DNA from: Xanthomonas sontii
GTDB lineage: Bacteria > Pseudomonadota > Gammaproteobacteria > Xanthomonadales > Xanthomonadaceae
Length of the DNA: 64,000 nt
NCBI RefSeq assembly: GCF_040529055.1
Contig: NZ_CP132342.1
Location: 496,001-560,000 of the forward strand
Reading direction: 5' to 3'
Part shown: positions 53,519 to 63,998 of the stretch, piece after piece
Layout: the number at the start of each line of letters is the position of its first letter
Numbering within the stretch: position 1 is the first letter of the stretch
The notes under the pieces: model-generated
Databases searched by the model: none
Seen by the model: only the letters and a program-made list of their open reading frames with translations
What the model was told of the DNA's origin: nothing
Position numbers and translations under genes: made by a program

Positions 53519-55903
53519 ATGCGTCGTCTCGCCCTGAGCGCTGTTGTGTTGCTGTCCCTGTCCTGCCTGCCGCCGCTGGCCGCGGCCCAGGAGGCCGCCG
53601 CCCCGCTGACCATCGAGCAGGCCATGGCCGATCCGGACTGGATCGGGCCGCCGGTCGAGGATGCGTGGTGGGCCTGGGACGGGCGCCAAGTGCAGTACCA
53701 GCTCAAGCGCACCGGCAGCCCGGTGCGCGACACCTACCGCCAGGGCGTCGACGGCGGCGCCGCGCAGCGGGTCGAGGACGCCCAGCGCAGCACCCTGGAC
53801 GCGGCCAACCCGGTCTACGACGCACGCCGCCAGCGCATGCTGTTCGTGCGCAACGGCGACGTATTCCTGCGCGACCTGCGCAGCGGCGCGCTGACCCAGC
53901 TGACCCGCAGCAACCAGGCTGCCGCGCGGCCGCAGTTCACCACCGATGGCGGCGCGCTGTGGCGGGTCGGCAACGACTGGTACCGCTGGAGCCCCGGCGG
54001 CGGCGTGCAGCAGGCCGCGGTGCTCAAGGCCGAGCGCGATCCCGATGCCGCGCCCAAGCCCGACGTGCTGCGCGACCAGCAGCTGCGCACCCTGGAAACC
54101 CTTGCCCGCGACCGCGCCCAGCGCGAGCTGCTGCGCCAGCAGGAGCAAGCCTGGCGCCGCGCCGACAGCAGCCGCGCGCCGGCACCGGTGTACCTGGGCG
54201 ACGACGTGGTGGTCGACGACAGTGCGCTGTCGCCGGACGGCCGCCACCTGCTGGTCGTCACCCATGCCAAGGGCGCCGAGGAAGGCCGCGACAGCAAGAT
54301 GCCCAAGTACGTGACCGAATCCGGCTACGCCGAGTTCCAGGAAGCGCGCACCCTGGTCGGGCGCAATTCGCCGGTGGCGCAGACCCTGTGGCTGGTCGAT
54401 GCGGTGGCCGGTAGCGCGCGCAAGCTCGACCTGTCGGTGCTGCCCGGCATCGGCACCGATCCGCTGGCGGCGCTGCGCAAGGCCGCCAAGCAGGAGCCGC
54501 TGCACGGCCCGCGCGCGGTGCGCGTGGAAACCGACGGCGACGGCAGCGGCGCCTCCATGCACTGGAGCGAGGACGGCCGCAACGTCGCCGTGCTGCTGCG
54601 CGCGGTGGACAACAAGGACCGCTGGATCGCCAGCGTCGACTTGGACAAGGCGGTGCTGCAGCCGCGCCACCGCCTGACCGATCCGGCCTGGATCAACTGG
54701 AGCTTCAACGACTTCGGCTGGATGCCGGACAACCAGACGCTGTGGCTGCTGTCCGAGCAGTCCGGCTATTCGCACCTGTACACCCAGCGCGGCACCGAGA
54801 AGCCGCGCCAGCGCACCTCCGGCAAGTGGGAAGTGTCCGCGCCGGTGGTCAGCGCCGACGGCCAGGGCTTCCTGTTCCTGTGCAACCGCAAGTGGCCGGG
54901 CGACTACGAGGTGTGCAAGCTCGACCTGCGCAACGATAGCGTCGCCGAACTGACCTCGCTGGACGGCGTGGAGGACTTCGCGCTGTCGCCGGACGGCCAG
55001 CAGCTGCTGGTGCACTACTCCGGCCCGTACCTGCCGCCGCAACTGGCGGTGCTGCCGGCCGCCGGCGGCAACGCGCGCGTGCTCACCGATACCCGCAGCG
55101 CCGCGTTCAAGGCGCGCCAGTGGGTACAGCCGCAGTTCGTGCAGGTGCCGTCCAAGCACGGCGCCGGCACCGTCTGGGGCAAGTACTACGGTCCGGCGCA
55201 GCCGGAGCCGGGCAAGCGCTATCCGGTGGTGATGTTCGTGCACGGCGCCGGCTACCTGCAGAACGTGTCGGCGCGCTACACCCCGTACTTCCGCGAGCAG
55301 ATGTTCCACAACCTGCTGGTGCAGAAGGGCTACATCGTGCTGGACCTGGACTACCGCGCCAGCGCCGGCTACGGCCGCGACTGGCGCACCGCGATCTACC
55401 GCGACATGGGCCATCCGGAGCTGGAGGACTACCTGGACGGCCTGGACTGGCTGGTCGACAGCAAGCAGGGCGACCGCAGCCGCGCCGGCATCTACGGCGG
55501 TTCCTACGGCGGCTTCATGACCTACATGGCGCTGTTCCGCAGCCCCGGCACGTTCAAGGCCGGCGCCGCGCTGCGCCCGGTCGCCGACTGGAGCCAGTAC
55601 AACCACGAGTACACCTCCAACATCCTCAACACCCCGGACCTGGACCCGGAGGCCTACCGCACCTCCTCGCCGATCGAATACGCCAGCGGCCTGCGCGACC
55701 ACCTGCTGATCGCCCACGGCATGGTCGACGACAACGTGTTCTTCAAGGACTCGGTCGACATGACCCAGAAGCTGATCGAGCTGCACAAGGACAACTGGGA
55801 GATCGCGCCGTACCCGCTGGAGAAGCACGGCTTCACCCGCGCCGATTCCTGGCTGGACGAGTACAAGCGCATCCTCAAGCTGTTCGAACGCGAGCTGCGC
55901 TGA
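53519..55903 (+). CDS. S9 family peptidase (dipeptidyl-peptidase IV-like)
   Basis: This 794-residue exported peptidase has a signal peptide (ends AAA-Q near residue 24), an N-terminal DPPIV-type beta-propeller (~50-560) and a C-terminal alpha/beta hydrolase with S662 in GGSYGG, an Asp in HGMVDDNVF (D737/D738) and H770 in LEKHGF. It cleaves N-terminal dipeptides or short peptides in the periplasm, helping peptide use. The ATG at 53519 opens the signal peptide; ten more codons upstream are in frame. It stands as its own transcription unit. Confidence 0.93.
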   Translation: MRRLALSAVVLLSLSCLPPLAAAQEAAAPLTIEQAMADPDWIGPPVEDAWWAWDGRQVQYQLKRTGSPVRDTYRQGVDGGAAQRVEDAQRSTLDAANPVYDARRQRMLFVRNGDVFLRDLRSGALTQLTRSNQAAARPQFTTDGGALWRVGNDWYRWSPGGGVQQAAVLKAERDPDAAPKPDVLRDQQLRTLETLARDRAQRELLRQQEQAWRRADSSRAPAPVYLGDDVVVDDSALSPDGRHLLVVTHAKGAEEGRDSKMPKYVTESGYAEFQEARTLVGRNSPVAQTLWLVDAVAGSARKLDLSVLPGIGTDPLAALRKAAKQEPLHGPRAVRVETDGDGSGASMHWSEDGRNVAVLLRAVDNKDRWIASVDLDKAVLQPRHRLTDPAWINWSFNDFGWMPDNQTLWLLSEQSGYSHLYTQRGTEKPRQRTSGKWEVSAPVVSADGQGFLFLCNRKWPGDYEVCKLDLRNDSVAELTSLDGVEDFALSPDGQQLLVHYSGPYLPPQLAVLPAAGGNARVLTDTRSAAFKARQWVQPQFVQVPSKHGAGTVWGKYYGPAQPEPGKRYPVVMFVHGAGYLQNVSARYTPYFREQMFHNLLVQKGYIVLDLDYRASAGYGRDWRTAIYRDMGHPELEDYLDGLDWLVDSKQGDRSRAGIYGGSYGGFMTYMALFRSPGTFKAGAALRPVADWSQYNHEYTSNILNTPDLDPEAYRTSSPIEYASGLRDHLLIAHGMVDDNVFFKDSVDMTQKLIELHKDNWEIAPYPLEKHGFTRADSWLDEYKRILKLFERELR

Positions 55904-56430
55904 GCCGGCCGCATACCGAGGCGCCTGCCGTCGACGTGCGGCAGGCGCAGCGCCCGCGGGGCGCCTTCGGGACAGCGCCAACCACCGGTGTCCGTCACGC
56001 ATCGCGCCGTTCCGCAGGAGTCAACGGTCATGCATCCGCGACGCGCGAGGTGGTGAGCCTTCCGATGGCGCAATGCGTCGGGACTGAAGTCCCTCCCACA
56101 GTGCACCCGGCGGGCTCGCCGCAAGCCCCTGTGGGAGCGACTTCAGTCGCGACGAGGCTTTCCCGGCAAGGCGCGTCGCGGCTGCAGCCGCTGCTACGCG
56201 AGCGCCCGCAGCTAGGCCGTCCGGACGCAGACGGCATCGGCACGACCTTGGCGTAGCCCCGCTCCTGGCGACACCGCCTCGGCAGCACCCTGACCAGAGG
56301 CCGCGCACCGGCATAGGCGCCCCCCCCCTCGCGCGCCACGCCGGCTTGCGCCCTGCTCCGCCATCCCTATCCTTGCCGGACTGCCGCCGGTGCGGCGCCG
56401 CCAGCGCCGCCCCGCCCCGAAGGACCGCCG
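55904..56430. other. 527-bp intergenic region with three REP units and a C-tract
   Basis: It lies between the S9 peptidase and the membrane protein gene. It holds an inverted REP (56077-56099), a direct REP (56131-56153) and an inverted GTAG-type variant (56175-56197), plus a run of nine C (56320-56328) about 100 bases before the next gene. No gene is supported. Confidence 0.65.
56077..56197. repeat. REP cluster of mixed families
   Basis: Three 23-base palindromic units lie in inverted, direct, inverted order. The first two use the GTGGGAG start (cores GGGACTGAAGTCCC and GCGACTTCAGTCGC). The third has the GTAGCAGCGGCTGCAGCC start and is close to the family at 1108. Two REP families thus meet at one site. 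Confidence 0.75.
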
Positions 56431-56991
56431 ATGCCGCCTCCGCCGCTGCCCCGCACTGCCGCCCGCAACCAGAATATCGATGCGATGGCCAAGCTCTCGC
56501 TGCTGATCGGGGTGCTGTCGCTGCTGTACTCGCTGGGCCAGGCGCTGTTGCTGCTGACGCTGCCGGACGGGGCGATCGAGGGCATGCTGCGCGAGGCCGG
56601 ACTGCCGTTGCCGCCGCTGCTGCAGTGGTGCGTCGCCCATGCACTGGCGCTGTCCTGGCTGTCGGCGCTGCTGTCGGCGGGCCTGTGCGCGGCGTCGTGG
56701 GCGCTGCTGCAGCGGCGCGACTGGGCGCGGCGGGCGTTCATCGTGTTCCTGGTGGTCACCGCCGCTGCCAACTTCGCGGTGCTGCCGCTGCTGTGGCAAC
56801 TGTTCGATCTGCTGCAGGTCTGGGCGCCGCAGCACGCCTTCGACCCGCAACAGCTCCAGCACGACCTGGCGCTGGGCCGGATCACGCTCATGGTCAGCGG
56901 CGCGCTGACCGCGCTGGTCTTCGCCGGCCTGCACGGCTGGCTGGTCTACCAGCTGTGCCGCCCCGCGCTGCGCGCCGAGTTTCGCCGCTGA
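56431..56991 (+). CDS. Hypothetical inner-membrane protein with four helices
   Basis: This 186-residue protein has about four transmembrane helices (AKLSLLIGVLSLLYSLGQAL, LALSWLSALLSAGLCAASWA, FIVFLVVTAAANFAVLPLLW, ITLMVSGALTALVFAGLHGW) and a short Pro-rich N-terminus. No enzymatic motif is visible. It is 75 bases upstream of hemF on the same strand, so it could be cotranscribed. The C9 tract ~100 bases upstream could tune its expression. Confidence 0.7.
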   Translation: MPPPPLPRTAARNQNIDAMAKLSLLIGVLSLLYSLGQALLLLTLPDGAIEGMLREAGLPLPPLLQWCVAHALALSWLSALLSAGLCAASWALLQRRDWARRAFIVFLVVTAAANFAVLPLLWQLFDLLQVWAPQHAFDPQQLQHDLALGRITLMVSGALTALVFAGLHGWLVYQLCRPALRAEFRR

Positions 56992-57057
56992 CGCATGCCG
57001 ACCGGCCCGCGCAGTCCGGGCAGCCCGCCGCAGACGCCTGACACAGCCAGCTTCTAG

Positions 57058-58229
<1,172 letters not shown>

Positions 58230-58275
58230 GCCGGGTCGCGCGCGCCGCAGCGCGGCATCACGAACGTGCGGGCAT

Positions 58276-58312
58276 AAAAAAGCCCCGCGGACCAGGGGGA
58301 GGTCGGCGGGGC
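58276..58312 (-). terminator. Intrinsic terminator of the sX13-type RNA
   Basis: On the reverse strand, GCCCCGC (58312-58306) pairs with GCGGGGC (58288-58282), with a 17-base C-rich loop and a following run of six T. The structure doubles as the third stem of the sRNA. It may also end polA read-through. Confidence 0.85.
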
Positions 58313-58397
58313 CAGGGAACGGAGACTTGGGGAGGAGTCGCCGTTCCTGGATCTGCTCCAGGGGATGGGAGGAGATCCGCGACAGGTATTGCGCCTG
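58276..58397 (-). ncRNA. sX13: sX13-type small regulatory RNA
   Basis: Read on the reverse strand this ~115-122-nt transcript has successive hairpins whose loops are C-rich: stem GGATCT/AGATCC with CTCCTCCC in the loop, stem GGAACGG/CCGTTCC with CTCCTCCCC, and a terminator stem GCCCCGC/GCGGGGC with CCTCCCCC in the loop, followed by six T (58281-58276). Three unpaired C-rich loops with a Rho-independent end, next to polA, are the hallmark of sX13, which in Xanthomonas pairs with G-rich mRNA sites and affects virulence genes (recalled). The 5' end near 58397 is inferred from a TATAT-like -10 at about 58403-58410 and is uncertain by several bases. Confidence 0.75.
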
Positions 58398-58748
58398 TCG
58401 AGGGATATAAGAACATTCCCCACCTTGCTCGTTCGTGAAGATTTAAGTTAAAAATTTGTCAGATTAAGGACGGATTCATTCCCGAAAATCCGTGCAAATA
58501 AACCGCGTCAAAATTCCGTTCAATCAAAGCGATCCTGCACGTCCCGGGGTGTGACGCCAGTAGGAATTTTGCGGCTTGTCGCGCCCGACGGGGTCAAAAA
58601 ACCAACGCGAATGGGAAAGCGAAAATCGCGGGCGGGATAATCCTTCGGAAAACCCGCTGCGATATCCGGCGTGCATGCGCATGCGATGTCTACGCAAGAC
58701 ACCGCAGCGCCAGGTCGGGTCCCGGGTGCATGCCCGGAACCCGGGCAC

Positions 58749-61520
58749 TCAATGCGCCTCGTCCCAGTTGTCGCCCACCCCGCTGTCCACCACCAGCGGC
58801 ACCTTCAGCTCCGCCGCGGCGGACATCCGCCCGGTCACTTCCGGCAGCAAGGTGTCGACGAAGTCGGCATCGGCTTCGAACACCAGTTCGTCGTGCACCT
58901 GCAGGATCATCAACGCGCGGTCGCGGTGGTCCTGCAGCCAGGCGTCCACGCCGACCATGGCGCGCTTGATGATGTCGGCGGCGGTGCCCTGCATCGGCGC
59001 GTTGATCGCCGCGCGCTCGGCACCGGAGCGCAGGCCCTGCTGGCGGGCGTTGATGTCGTTCAGGTACAGGCGGCGGCCGAACAGGGTCTCCACGTAGCCC
59101 TGGGTGCGCGCCTGCTCGCGCATGCGCTCCATGAAGTCGCGCACGCCCGGGTAGCGGCTGAAGTACAGCGCCACGTAGTCCTGCGCCTCGCCGCGGCCGA
59201 TGCCCAGGTTGCGGGCCAGGCCGAACGCGCTCATGCCGTACATCAGGCCGAAGTTGATCGCCTTGGCGGCGCGACGCTCGTTGCCGGTGACCTCTTCGAG
59301 CTTGCGCCCGAACACCTCGGCGGCGGTGGCGCGGTGCACGTCCACGCCGCTGCCGAAGGCGCGCAGCAGGCCCGGGTCCTCGGACAGGTGGGCCATGATC
59401 CGCAGCTCGATCTGCGAGTAGTCGCAGGCGATCAGCTTGCGCCCAGGCGGGGCGACGAAGGCGCGGCGGATGCGGCGGCCATCGTCGGTACGGATGGGGA
59501 TGTTCTGCAGGTTGGGATCGGAGGAGGACAGCCGCCCGGTGGCGGCGCCGGCCTGGTGGTAGCTGGTGTGCACGCGACCGGTGTCGGGGTTGACCATCTC
59601 CGGCAGCTTGTCGGTGTAGGTGCTGCGCAGCTTGGCCAGGCCGCGGTACTCCAGGATCACCCGCGGCAGCTCGTGCTGGTCGGCGATCGCCTCCAGCGCC
59701 TCCTCGTTGGTGCTGGGCTGGCCCTTGGGGGTCTTCAGCACCGCCGGCAGCTTCAGCTCGTCGAACAGCACGGCCTGCAGTTGCTTGGGCGAGTCCATGT
59801 TGAAGCTGCGCCCGGCCAGCGCGGTGGCCTTCTGCTGCGCGGCCAGCATGCGCTGGCTCAGGTCCTGGCTCTGCTTGCGCAGCTCGGCGATGTCCACGCA
59901 CACGCCGTTGGCCTCGACCCGCGCCAGCACCGGCACCAGCGGCATCTCGATCTCGCGGTAGACCCGCGCCAGCGCCGGCTCGGCGTCCAGTTGCGCCGAC
60001 AGCGTGCGGTGCAGGCGCAAGGTGATGTCGGCGTCCTCGGCGGCGTAGCCGGTGGCGTCGTCGATGGCCACCTGCGAGAACGCGATCTGCTTGGCGCCCT
60101 TGCCAGCCACGTCCTCGTACTTGACCGTGTCATAGCCCAGGTAGCGCCGGGCCAGCGAGTCCATGTCGTGGCGGCTGGCGGTGGAGTTGAGCACGAAGCT
60201 CTCGAGCATGGTGTCGTCGGCGTAGCCGCGCACCTCCACGCCGTGGCGGCGCAGCACGTGCAGGTCGTACTTGCCGTGCTGGCCGACCTTGGCCTTGGCC
60301 GGGTCCTCCAGCAGCGGCTTGAGCATCTCCAGCGCCAGCGCGCGATCCAGTTGCACCGGCGCGCCGGGATAGTCGTGGCCCAGCGGCAGGTAGTCGGCGC
60401 GGCCCGGCTCGGTGGCGAAGCTGAGCCCGACCAGGTTGGCGCGCATCGCGTCCAGCGCGTCGGTCTCGGTATCGAAGGCGAAGCCGTCGGCGGCGCGCAG
60501 GCGCACCAGCAGTGCTTCGAATGCCTCGGGTGTGGTCACCGCGGTGTAGTCGCCCTTGGCGGCCAGTGCCGGGTCCAGCGCCGTATCGGCGGCCGGCACC
60601 GCGGCCCGGGCATAGCCGGCGGCGGTGCCGCGCAGGCTGGGCGTCGCCTCGCTGGCGGCCTCCGGCGCGGCCACGCCGCCGTCCAGATCACGCAGCGCCT
60701 GGGTGAAGCCGTAGCGCTGGTACAGGCCGCGCAGCTGCTCCGGCTCCTGTTCGCGCAGGCCCAGGGTGCGAGGGCCGCCGGGCAGCGCCACGTCGGTCTT
60801 GATGGTGACCAGTTCGCGATTCAGCGGCAGGCGCTGCAGCGCCGCGCGCAGGTTGTCGCCGATCTTGCCCTTGATGGAGTCGGCATGGGCGATCACCCCG
60901 TCCAGCGAGCCGTACTCGGCCAGCCACTTGGCCGCGGTCTTGGGGCCGCATTTCTCCACGCCCGGCACGTTGTCGATGGCGTCGCCCATCAGCGCCAGCA
61001 GGTCGACGATCTGGTGCGGCCAGACCCCGAACTTCTCCATCACCGCCGCATCCGAATCCATGCGGCTGCCGCTCATGGTGTTGACCAGTTGCACGCCGGG
61101 GCGCACCAGCTGGGCGAAATCCTTGTCGCCGGTGGAGATGGTGACGTCCAGGCCGTCGCCGGCGCCCTGCAGGGCCAGGGTGCCGATCACGTCGTCGGCC
61201 TCGACCCCGTCCTCGCGCAGGATGGTGATGCCCAGCGCATGTACGATCTGGCACATCGGCTCGACCTGCGCGCGCAGCTCGTCGGGCATCGGCGGCCGGT
61301 TGGCCTTGTACAGCGGATACAGGTCGTCGCGGAAGGTCTTGCCCGGCGCATCGACCACGAAGGCCACGTACTCGGGGCGCTCCTTGAGGGTGGCGCGCAA
61401 CATGTTGACCACGCCGAACAGCGCGCCGGTGGGCTCGCCGGCGGCATTGGTCAGCGGCGGAAGCGCGTGGAACGCGCGATACAGGTAACTGGACCCGTCG
61501 ATCAGGACTAATCGGCTCAT
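58749..61520 (-). CDS. polA: DNA polymerase I
   Basis: This 923-residue polymerase has three parts in order: a 5'-3' exonuclease (1-~300, opening LVLIDGSSYLYRAFHALP), a 3'-5' proofreading domain with its FDTETDALD metal site intact, and a polymerase domain with motif A DYSQIELRIMAHLS, the O-helix segment NERRAAKAINFGLMYGMSAF, and motif C QVHDELVFE. It fills gaps after Okazaki fragment and repair excision. The length matches the family. The sX13-type RNA lies about 350 bases beyond its end, an arrangement like E. coli polA-spf. Confidence 0.98.
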   Translation of the reverse strand: MSRLVLIDGSSYLYRAFHALPPLTNAAGEPTGALFGVVNMLRATLKERPEYVAFVVDAPGKTFRDDLYPLYKANRPPMPDELRAQVEPMCQIVHALGITILREDGVEADDVIGTLALQGAGDGLDVTISTGDKDFAQLVRPGVQLVNTMSGSRMDSDAAVMEKFGVWPHQIVDLLALMGDAIDNVPGVEKCGPKTAAKWLAEYGSLDGVIAHADSIKGKIGDNLRAALQRLPLNRELVTIKTDVALPGGPRTLGLREQEPEQLRGLYQRYGFTQALRDLDGGVAAPEAASEATPSLRGTAAGYARAAVPAADTALDPALAAKGDYTAVTTPEAFEALLVRLRAADGFAFDTETDALDAMRANLVGLSFATEPGRADYLPLGHDYPGAPVQLDRALALEMLKPLLEDPAKAKVGQHGKYDLHVLRRHGVEVRGYADDTMLESFVLNSTASRHDMDSLARRYLGYDTVKYEDVAGKGAKQIAFSQVAIDDATGYAAEDADITLRLHRTLSAQLDAEPALARVYREIEMPLVPVLARVEANGVCVDIAELRKQSQDLSQRMLAAQQKATALAGRSFNMDSPKQLQAVLFDELKLPAVLKTPKGQPSTNEEALEAIADQHELPRVILEYRGLAKLRSTYTDKLPEMVNPDTGRVHTSYHQAGAATGRLSSSDPNLQNIPIRTDDGRRIRRAFVAPPGRKLIACDYSQIELRIMAHLSEDPGLLRAFGSGVDVHRATAAEVFGRKLEEVTGNERRAAKAINFGLMYGMSAFGLARNLGIGRGEAQDYVALYFSRYPGVRDFMERMREQARTQGYVETLFGRRLYLNDINARQQGLRSGAERAAINAPMQGTAADIIKRAMVGVDAWLQDHRDRALMILQVHDELVFEADADFVDTLLPEVTGRMSAAAELKVPLVVDSGVGDNWDEAH

Positions 61521-61849
61521 CGGCCAATTCTACGCTGCGGCGTGAGGGCGACCCTGAAATGAATACCGCCCCAGGGCAGCGGTGCACGGGCGGTTAGCCC
61601 CTCTCCCACCGGGAGAGGGGTTGGGGTGAGGGTACGGCGCGAAGCGACGCGCCGACCTAAATCCACGAGGCTGCGCACGCACCCTCATCCGCCCCTGCGG
61701 GGCACCTTCTCCCGGAGGGAGAAGGAAAGGCGCGAGCCCCTCTCCCACCGGGAGAGGGGTTGGGGTGAGGGTGCGGCGCGCCATTCCCACACCGCATGCA
61801 GACACTCGGCGCATACTCTGCGCATGTCCTGCCCGTGGAGAACACCGCA
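61521..61849. other. Divergent region polA/DUF2782 with repeat modules
   Basis: About 330 bases hold the promoters of polA and the lipoprotein gene plus the L-R-L repeat (61597-61775). No gene is supported. Confidence 0.6.
61597..61775. repeat. Interspersed palindromic repeat, three modules (L-R-L)
   Basis: The left module (hairpin CCCCTCTCCC/GGGAGAGGGG then GGTTGGGGTGAGGGT) occurs at 61597-61634 and again at 61736-61775; the right module (ACCCTCATCCGCCCC ... CCTTCTCCC/GGGAGAAGG) lies between at 61680-61726. The modules are the same as at 24651-24777, where only one left and one right are present. Confidence 0.8.
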
Positions 61850-62143
61850 ATGAAAGCCCTGATCCTCGTTCCGCTGTTGCTGCTGGCAGGCTGCGCCTCG
61901 ACCGGCCTCGGCCCGGACGGCGCGCCGATGGACGTGCGCGGCGCGGAAACGACCCAGCGCAAGATGGACAACGGCGATACCGTCGACGAGTACCGCGTGG
62001 GCGGCCAACTGCGCATGGTCAAGGTGACGCCGGCGCGCGGCCCGGCCTATTACCTGTACGACCGCAACGGCGACGGCCACATGGAGGTGGACGGCAGCAA
62101 GGACAATGTGTCGCCCGTGTACTGGAAGCTGTACAGCTGGTGA
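61850..62143 (+). CDS. DUF2782 lipoprotein
   Basis: This 97-residue lipoprotein has signal LILVPLLLLAGCAS with lipobox LAGC (C at about residue 13) and the DUF2782 pattern DEYRVGGQLRMVKVTPARGP then YYLYDRNGDG and a C-terminal tryptophan. A DUF2782 gene beside polA is a known arrangement in related bacteria, from memory. GGAG lies 9 bases before the ATG. It is probably anchored in a membrane facing the periplasm; role unknown. Divergent from polA. Confidence 0.87.
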   Translation: MKALILVPLLLLAGCASTGLGPDGAPMDVRGAETTQRKMDNGDTVDEYRVGGQLRMVKVTPARGPAYYLYDRNGDGHMEVDGSKDNVSPVYWKLYSW

Positions 62144-62389
62144 TGGCGCGCCCGGCACGTCGCCCAACGGTGGCGGCGCGCGGGCGTGCTCGCGTCCCCG
62201 ATCTGCCCAGACGGACGAATGCATGCACGTGCCGGATGCCGGCCCCCCGTCGCGGCGTTGCCTCCCGGCGCAGCCGCGTGACAGGCCGAAGCGTATCGGC
62301 AAAGCGATAGGTCGCTGCCGCCAGCGACCGGATGCCGGCCTCGAACGTGTTCCGCACCGCGCCGACCCCGGCGCGGGCCGGTCAGCGCC
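62144..62389. other. 246-bp gap, nothing recognised
   Basis: It lies between the convergent DUF2782 gene and uspA-like gene. I see no convincing gene, repeat or T-tailed terminator. Confidence 0.4.
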
Positions 62390-62836
62390 TCAGCGGATCA
62401 CCAGCACCGGCACCTGGCTGTTGGCCAGCACTTCCGCGGTCTGGCTGCCGAGCAGGACCCGGCTCATGCCGCGGCGGCCGTGCGAGGTCATCACGATCAG
62501 ATCGCTGTTGCAGGCCACGGCCATGTCGATGATGCCCTCGGCGGCGTAGCGGTCGAGCACGTGGCGACCGTGCGCGGTCACTCCGGTGGCCGCGGCGGCG
62601 GCCAGTGCTGGCGCCAGGATCTTCTGCGCGCCGGCTTCGCGGTCCTGGCGGTATTCGGGGCTGGCCTCGTAGCCCACGCTCCAGCCCATCGCGTCGTACA
62701 TGCCCATTGCCCACGGCTCGGACACGGTGACGATATCCACGTCCGCGCCGAGCTCGGCGGCCAGCGCCAGCCCCTGCTGCAACCCCTTGGCGGACAACTC
62801 GGAACCATCGATGGCGATCAGGATGCGCTGGTACAT
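62390..62836 (-). CDS. UspA family universal stress protein
   Basis: The 148-residue protein has the UspA fold: MYQRILIAIDGSELSAKGLQ at the start and the ATP-type motif G-2x-G-9x-G(S/T) in SHGRRGMSRVLLGSQTAEVL near the end. It is cytoplasmic and expected to aid survival under stress. The ATG at 62836 has GGAG at 8-base spacing; the upstream in-frame ATG adds 14 non-conserved residues. Confidence 0.93.
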   Translation of the reverse strand: MYQRILIAIDGSELSAKGLQQGLALAAELGADVDIVTVSEPWAMGMYDAMGWSVGYEASPEYRQDREAGAQKILAPALAAAAATGVTAHGRHVLDRYAAEGIIDMAVACNSDLIVMTSHGRRGMSRVLLGSQTAEVLANSQVPVLVIR

Positions 62837-62920
62837 GGGATGCTCCGGTGACGCCGCACACGGCGGCCTGGACAGCATTGCATACCCATTGCGCGGCAGC
62901 TGCCTTGACCCGGATCAAAT

Positions 62921-63481
62921 TCAGTCGCTGTGCGGCTTCAGCGGGCGTGCCGGATTGCCGGCCACACGCGCACCGGCCGGCACGTCGCGGGTGACCACGC
63001 TGCCGGCGCCGATCACCGCGTCGTCGCCAATGACCACACCGGGCAGCACGATCGCGCCGCCGCCGATCCAGACGTTGCGCCCGATCGTCACCGGCCGCCC
63101 CAGTTCCAGCCCTTCGGCGCGCTGCGCGGCATCGCGCGGATGATCGGCGGCATAGAGCTGCACCGCCGGCCCGATCTGGGTGCCGGCGCCGATGTGCACC
63201 GGTGCCACGTCCAGGATCACGCAGTTGAAGTTGAGGAACACGTCCTCGCCGAGATGGATGTTGTAGCCGTAGTCGCAATGGAACGGCGGCCGCACCACCG
63301 CGCCGCGTGCCACCGAACCCAGTCCTTCGACCAGCAGCGCGTGCCGCCGCGCCGGTGGCTCGGCCAGCGCCGCGTTGTAGCGCTGCATCCAGGCACTGGC
63401 CGCGTCCTGCTCGGCCTGCAGTTGCGCGTCGTTGGGACGATACGCCTCGCCGGCCAGCATCTTCTCTTTCTCGCTTCGCAT
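62921..63481 (-). CDS. Maltose O-acetyltransferase-like hexapeptide protein
   Basis: The 186-residue protein starts with the Mac domain (EKEKMLAGEAYRPNDAQLQ) and continues with a left-handed beta-helix of hexapeptide repeats (HIGAGTQIGPAVQLYAADHP ... IGRNVWIGGGAIVLPGVVIG ... AVIGAGSVVTRDV), ending GNPARPLK. It has the layout of Maa/NodL/LacA sugar O-acetyltransferases using acetyl-CoA. The long upstream frame is non-conserved; I use the ATG at 63481. Substrate unknown. Confidence 0.92.
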   Translation of the reverse strand: MRSEKEKMLAGEAYRPNDAQLQAEQDAASAWMQRYNAALAEPPARRHALLVEGLGSVARGAVVRPPFHCDYGYNIHLGEDVFLNFNCVILDVAPVHIGAGTQIGPAVQLYAADHPRDAAQRAEGLELGRPVTIGRNVWIGGGAIVLPGVVIGDDAVIGAGSVVTRDVPAGARVAGNPARPLKPHSD

Positions 63482-63701
63482 CCTTGCCCTCCCAGGCAGT
63501 GGTCGAACGGGAATGATCGCATCGCGCTGCGTCACGGCGCGTGTCCCTGGCGGTGACGCACAAGCCGCAGCCACGACGACGTCGTGACCAACAGACCACG
63601 TCGCATTCACCGTCCAGCAACGCCTACGCGTCCGATCATCGAACGCCCATGCCGGCACATTCCAGCCCGCGTGGGCTCTTCCCAGACAAAGGCGGTGCGC
63701 G

Positions 63702-63998
63702 ATGTCCGAACATGTGGAAGCAGGCCAGATGGTGTTCGTCGCCGACGGCGAGGTCGGTGTGGGGGCGGTGCGCGAGGTGCGCAACGGCGGCGCCACGTTC
63801 GTCGTCAATATCGAGAACGGAGGCGATTTTGTGGTGCCGGCGAGCGCGGTGCGCGACGTGCATTTCGGCAAGGTGATCCTGGCGGTCGAGCACCTGCCGG
63901 CGCCGCTGCGCGAGGCGTTGCGGCACCCTCATGCCGCGGAACTGCCGACGTCGACCTATGCCGCCAGCGATCCGGGCGACGGCGCATTGAAGGACTGA
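63702..63998 (+). CDS. PRC-barrel/DUF2171-like small protein
   Basis: The 98-residue soluble protein begins EAGQMVFVADGEVGVGAVRE and continues FVVNIENGGDFVVPASAVRD and GKVILAVEHLPAPLREAL, which resembles the PRC-barrel or DUF2171 layout of a short beta-barrel. I am only moderately sure of the family. Its stop lies two bases before the window ends; no downstream context is visible. Confidence 0.65.
   Translation: MSEHVEAGQMVFVADGEVGVGAVREVRNGGATFVVNIENGGDFVVPASAVRDVHFGKVILAVEHLPAPLREALRHPHAAELPTSTYAASDPGDGALKD

Larger units (their letters stand above)
58230..58748. other. Region between DUF2164 and polA holding an sRNA and AT-rich DNA
   Basis: It contains an sX13-type sRNA (58276-58397, reverse) and an AT-rich stretch around 58440-58640 with no supported protein gene. 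The short reverse frames here have no recognisable domain. Confidence 0.65.

Noticed and set aside
58520..58748. Short reverse ORFs of 60-76 codons after polA
   Set aside because: They have no similarity I recognise, lie in an AT-rich non-coding stretch, and their composition is irregular.
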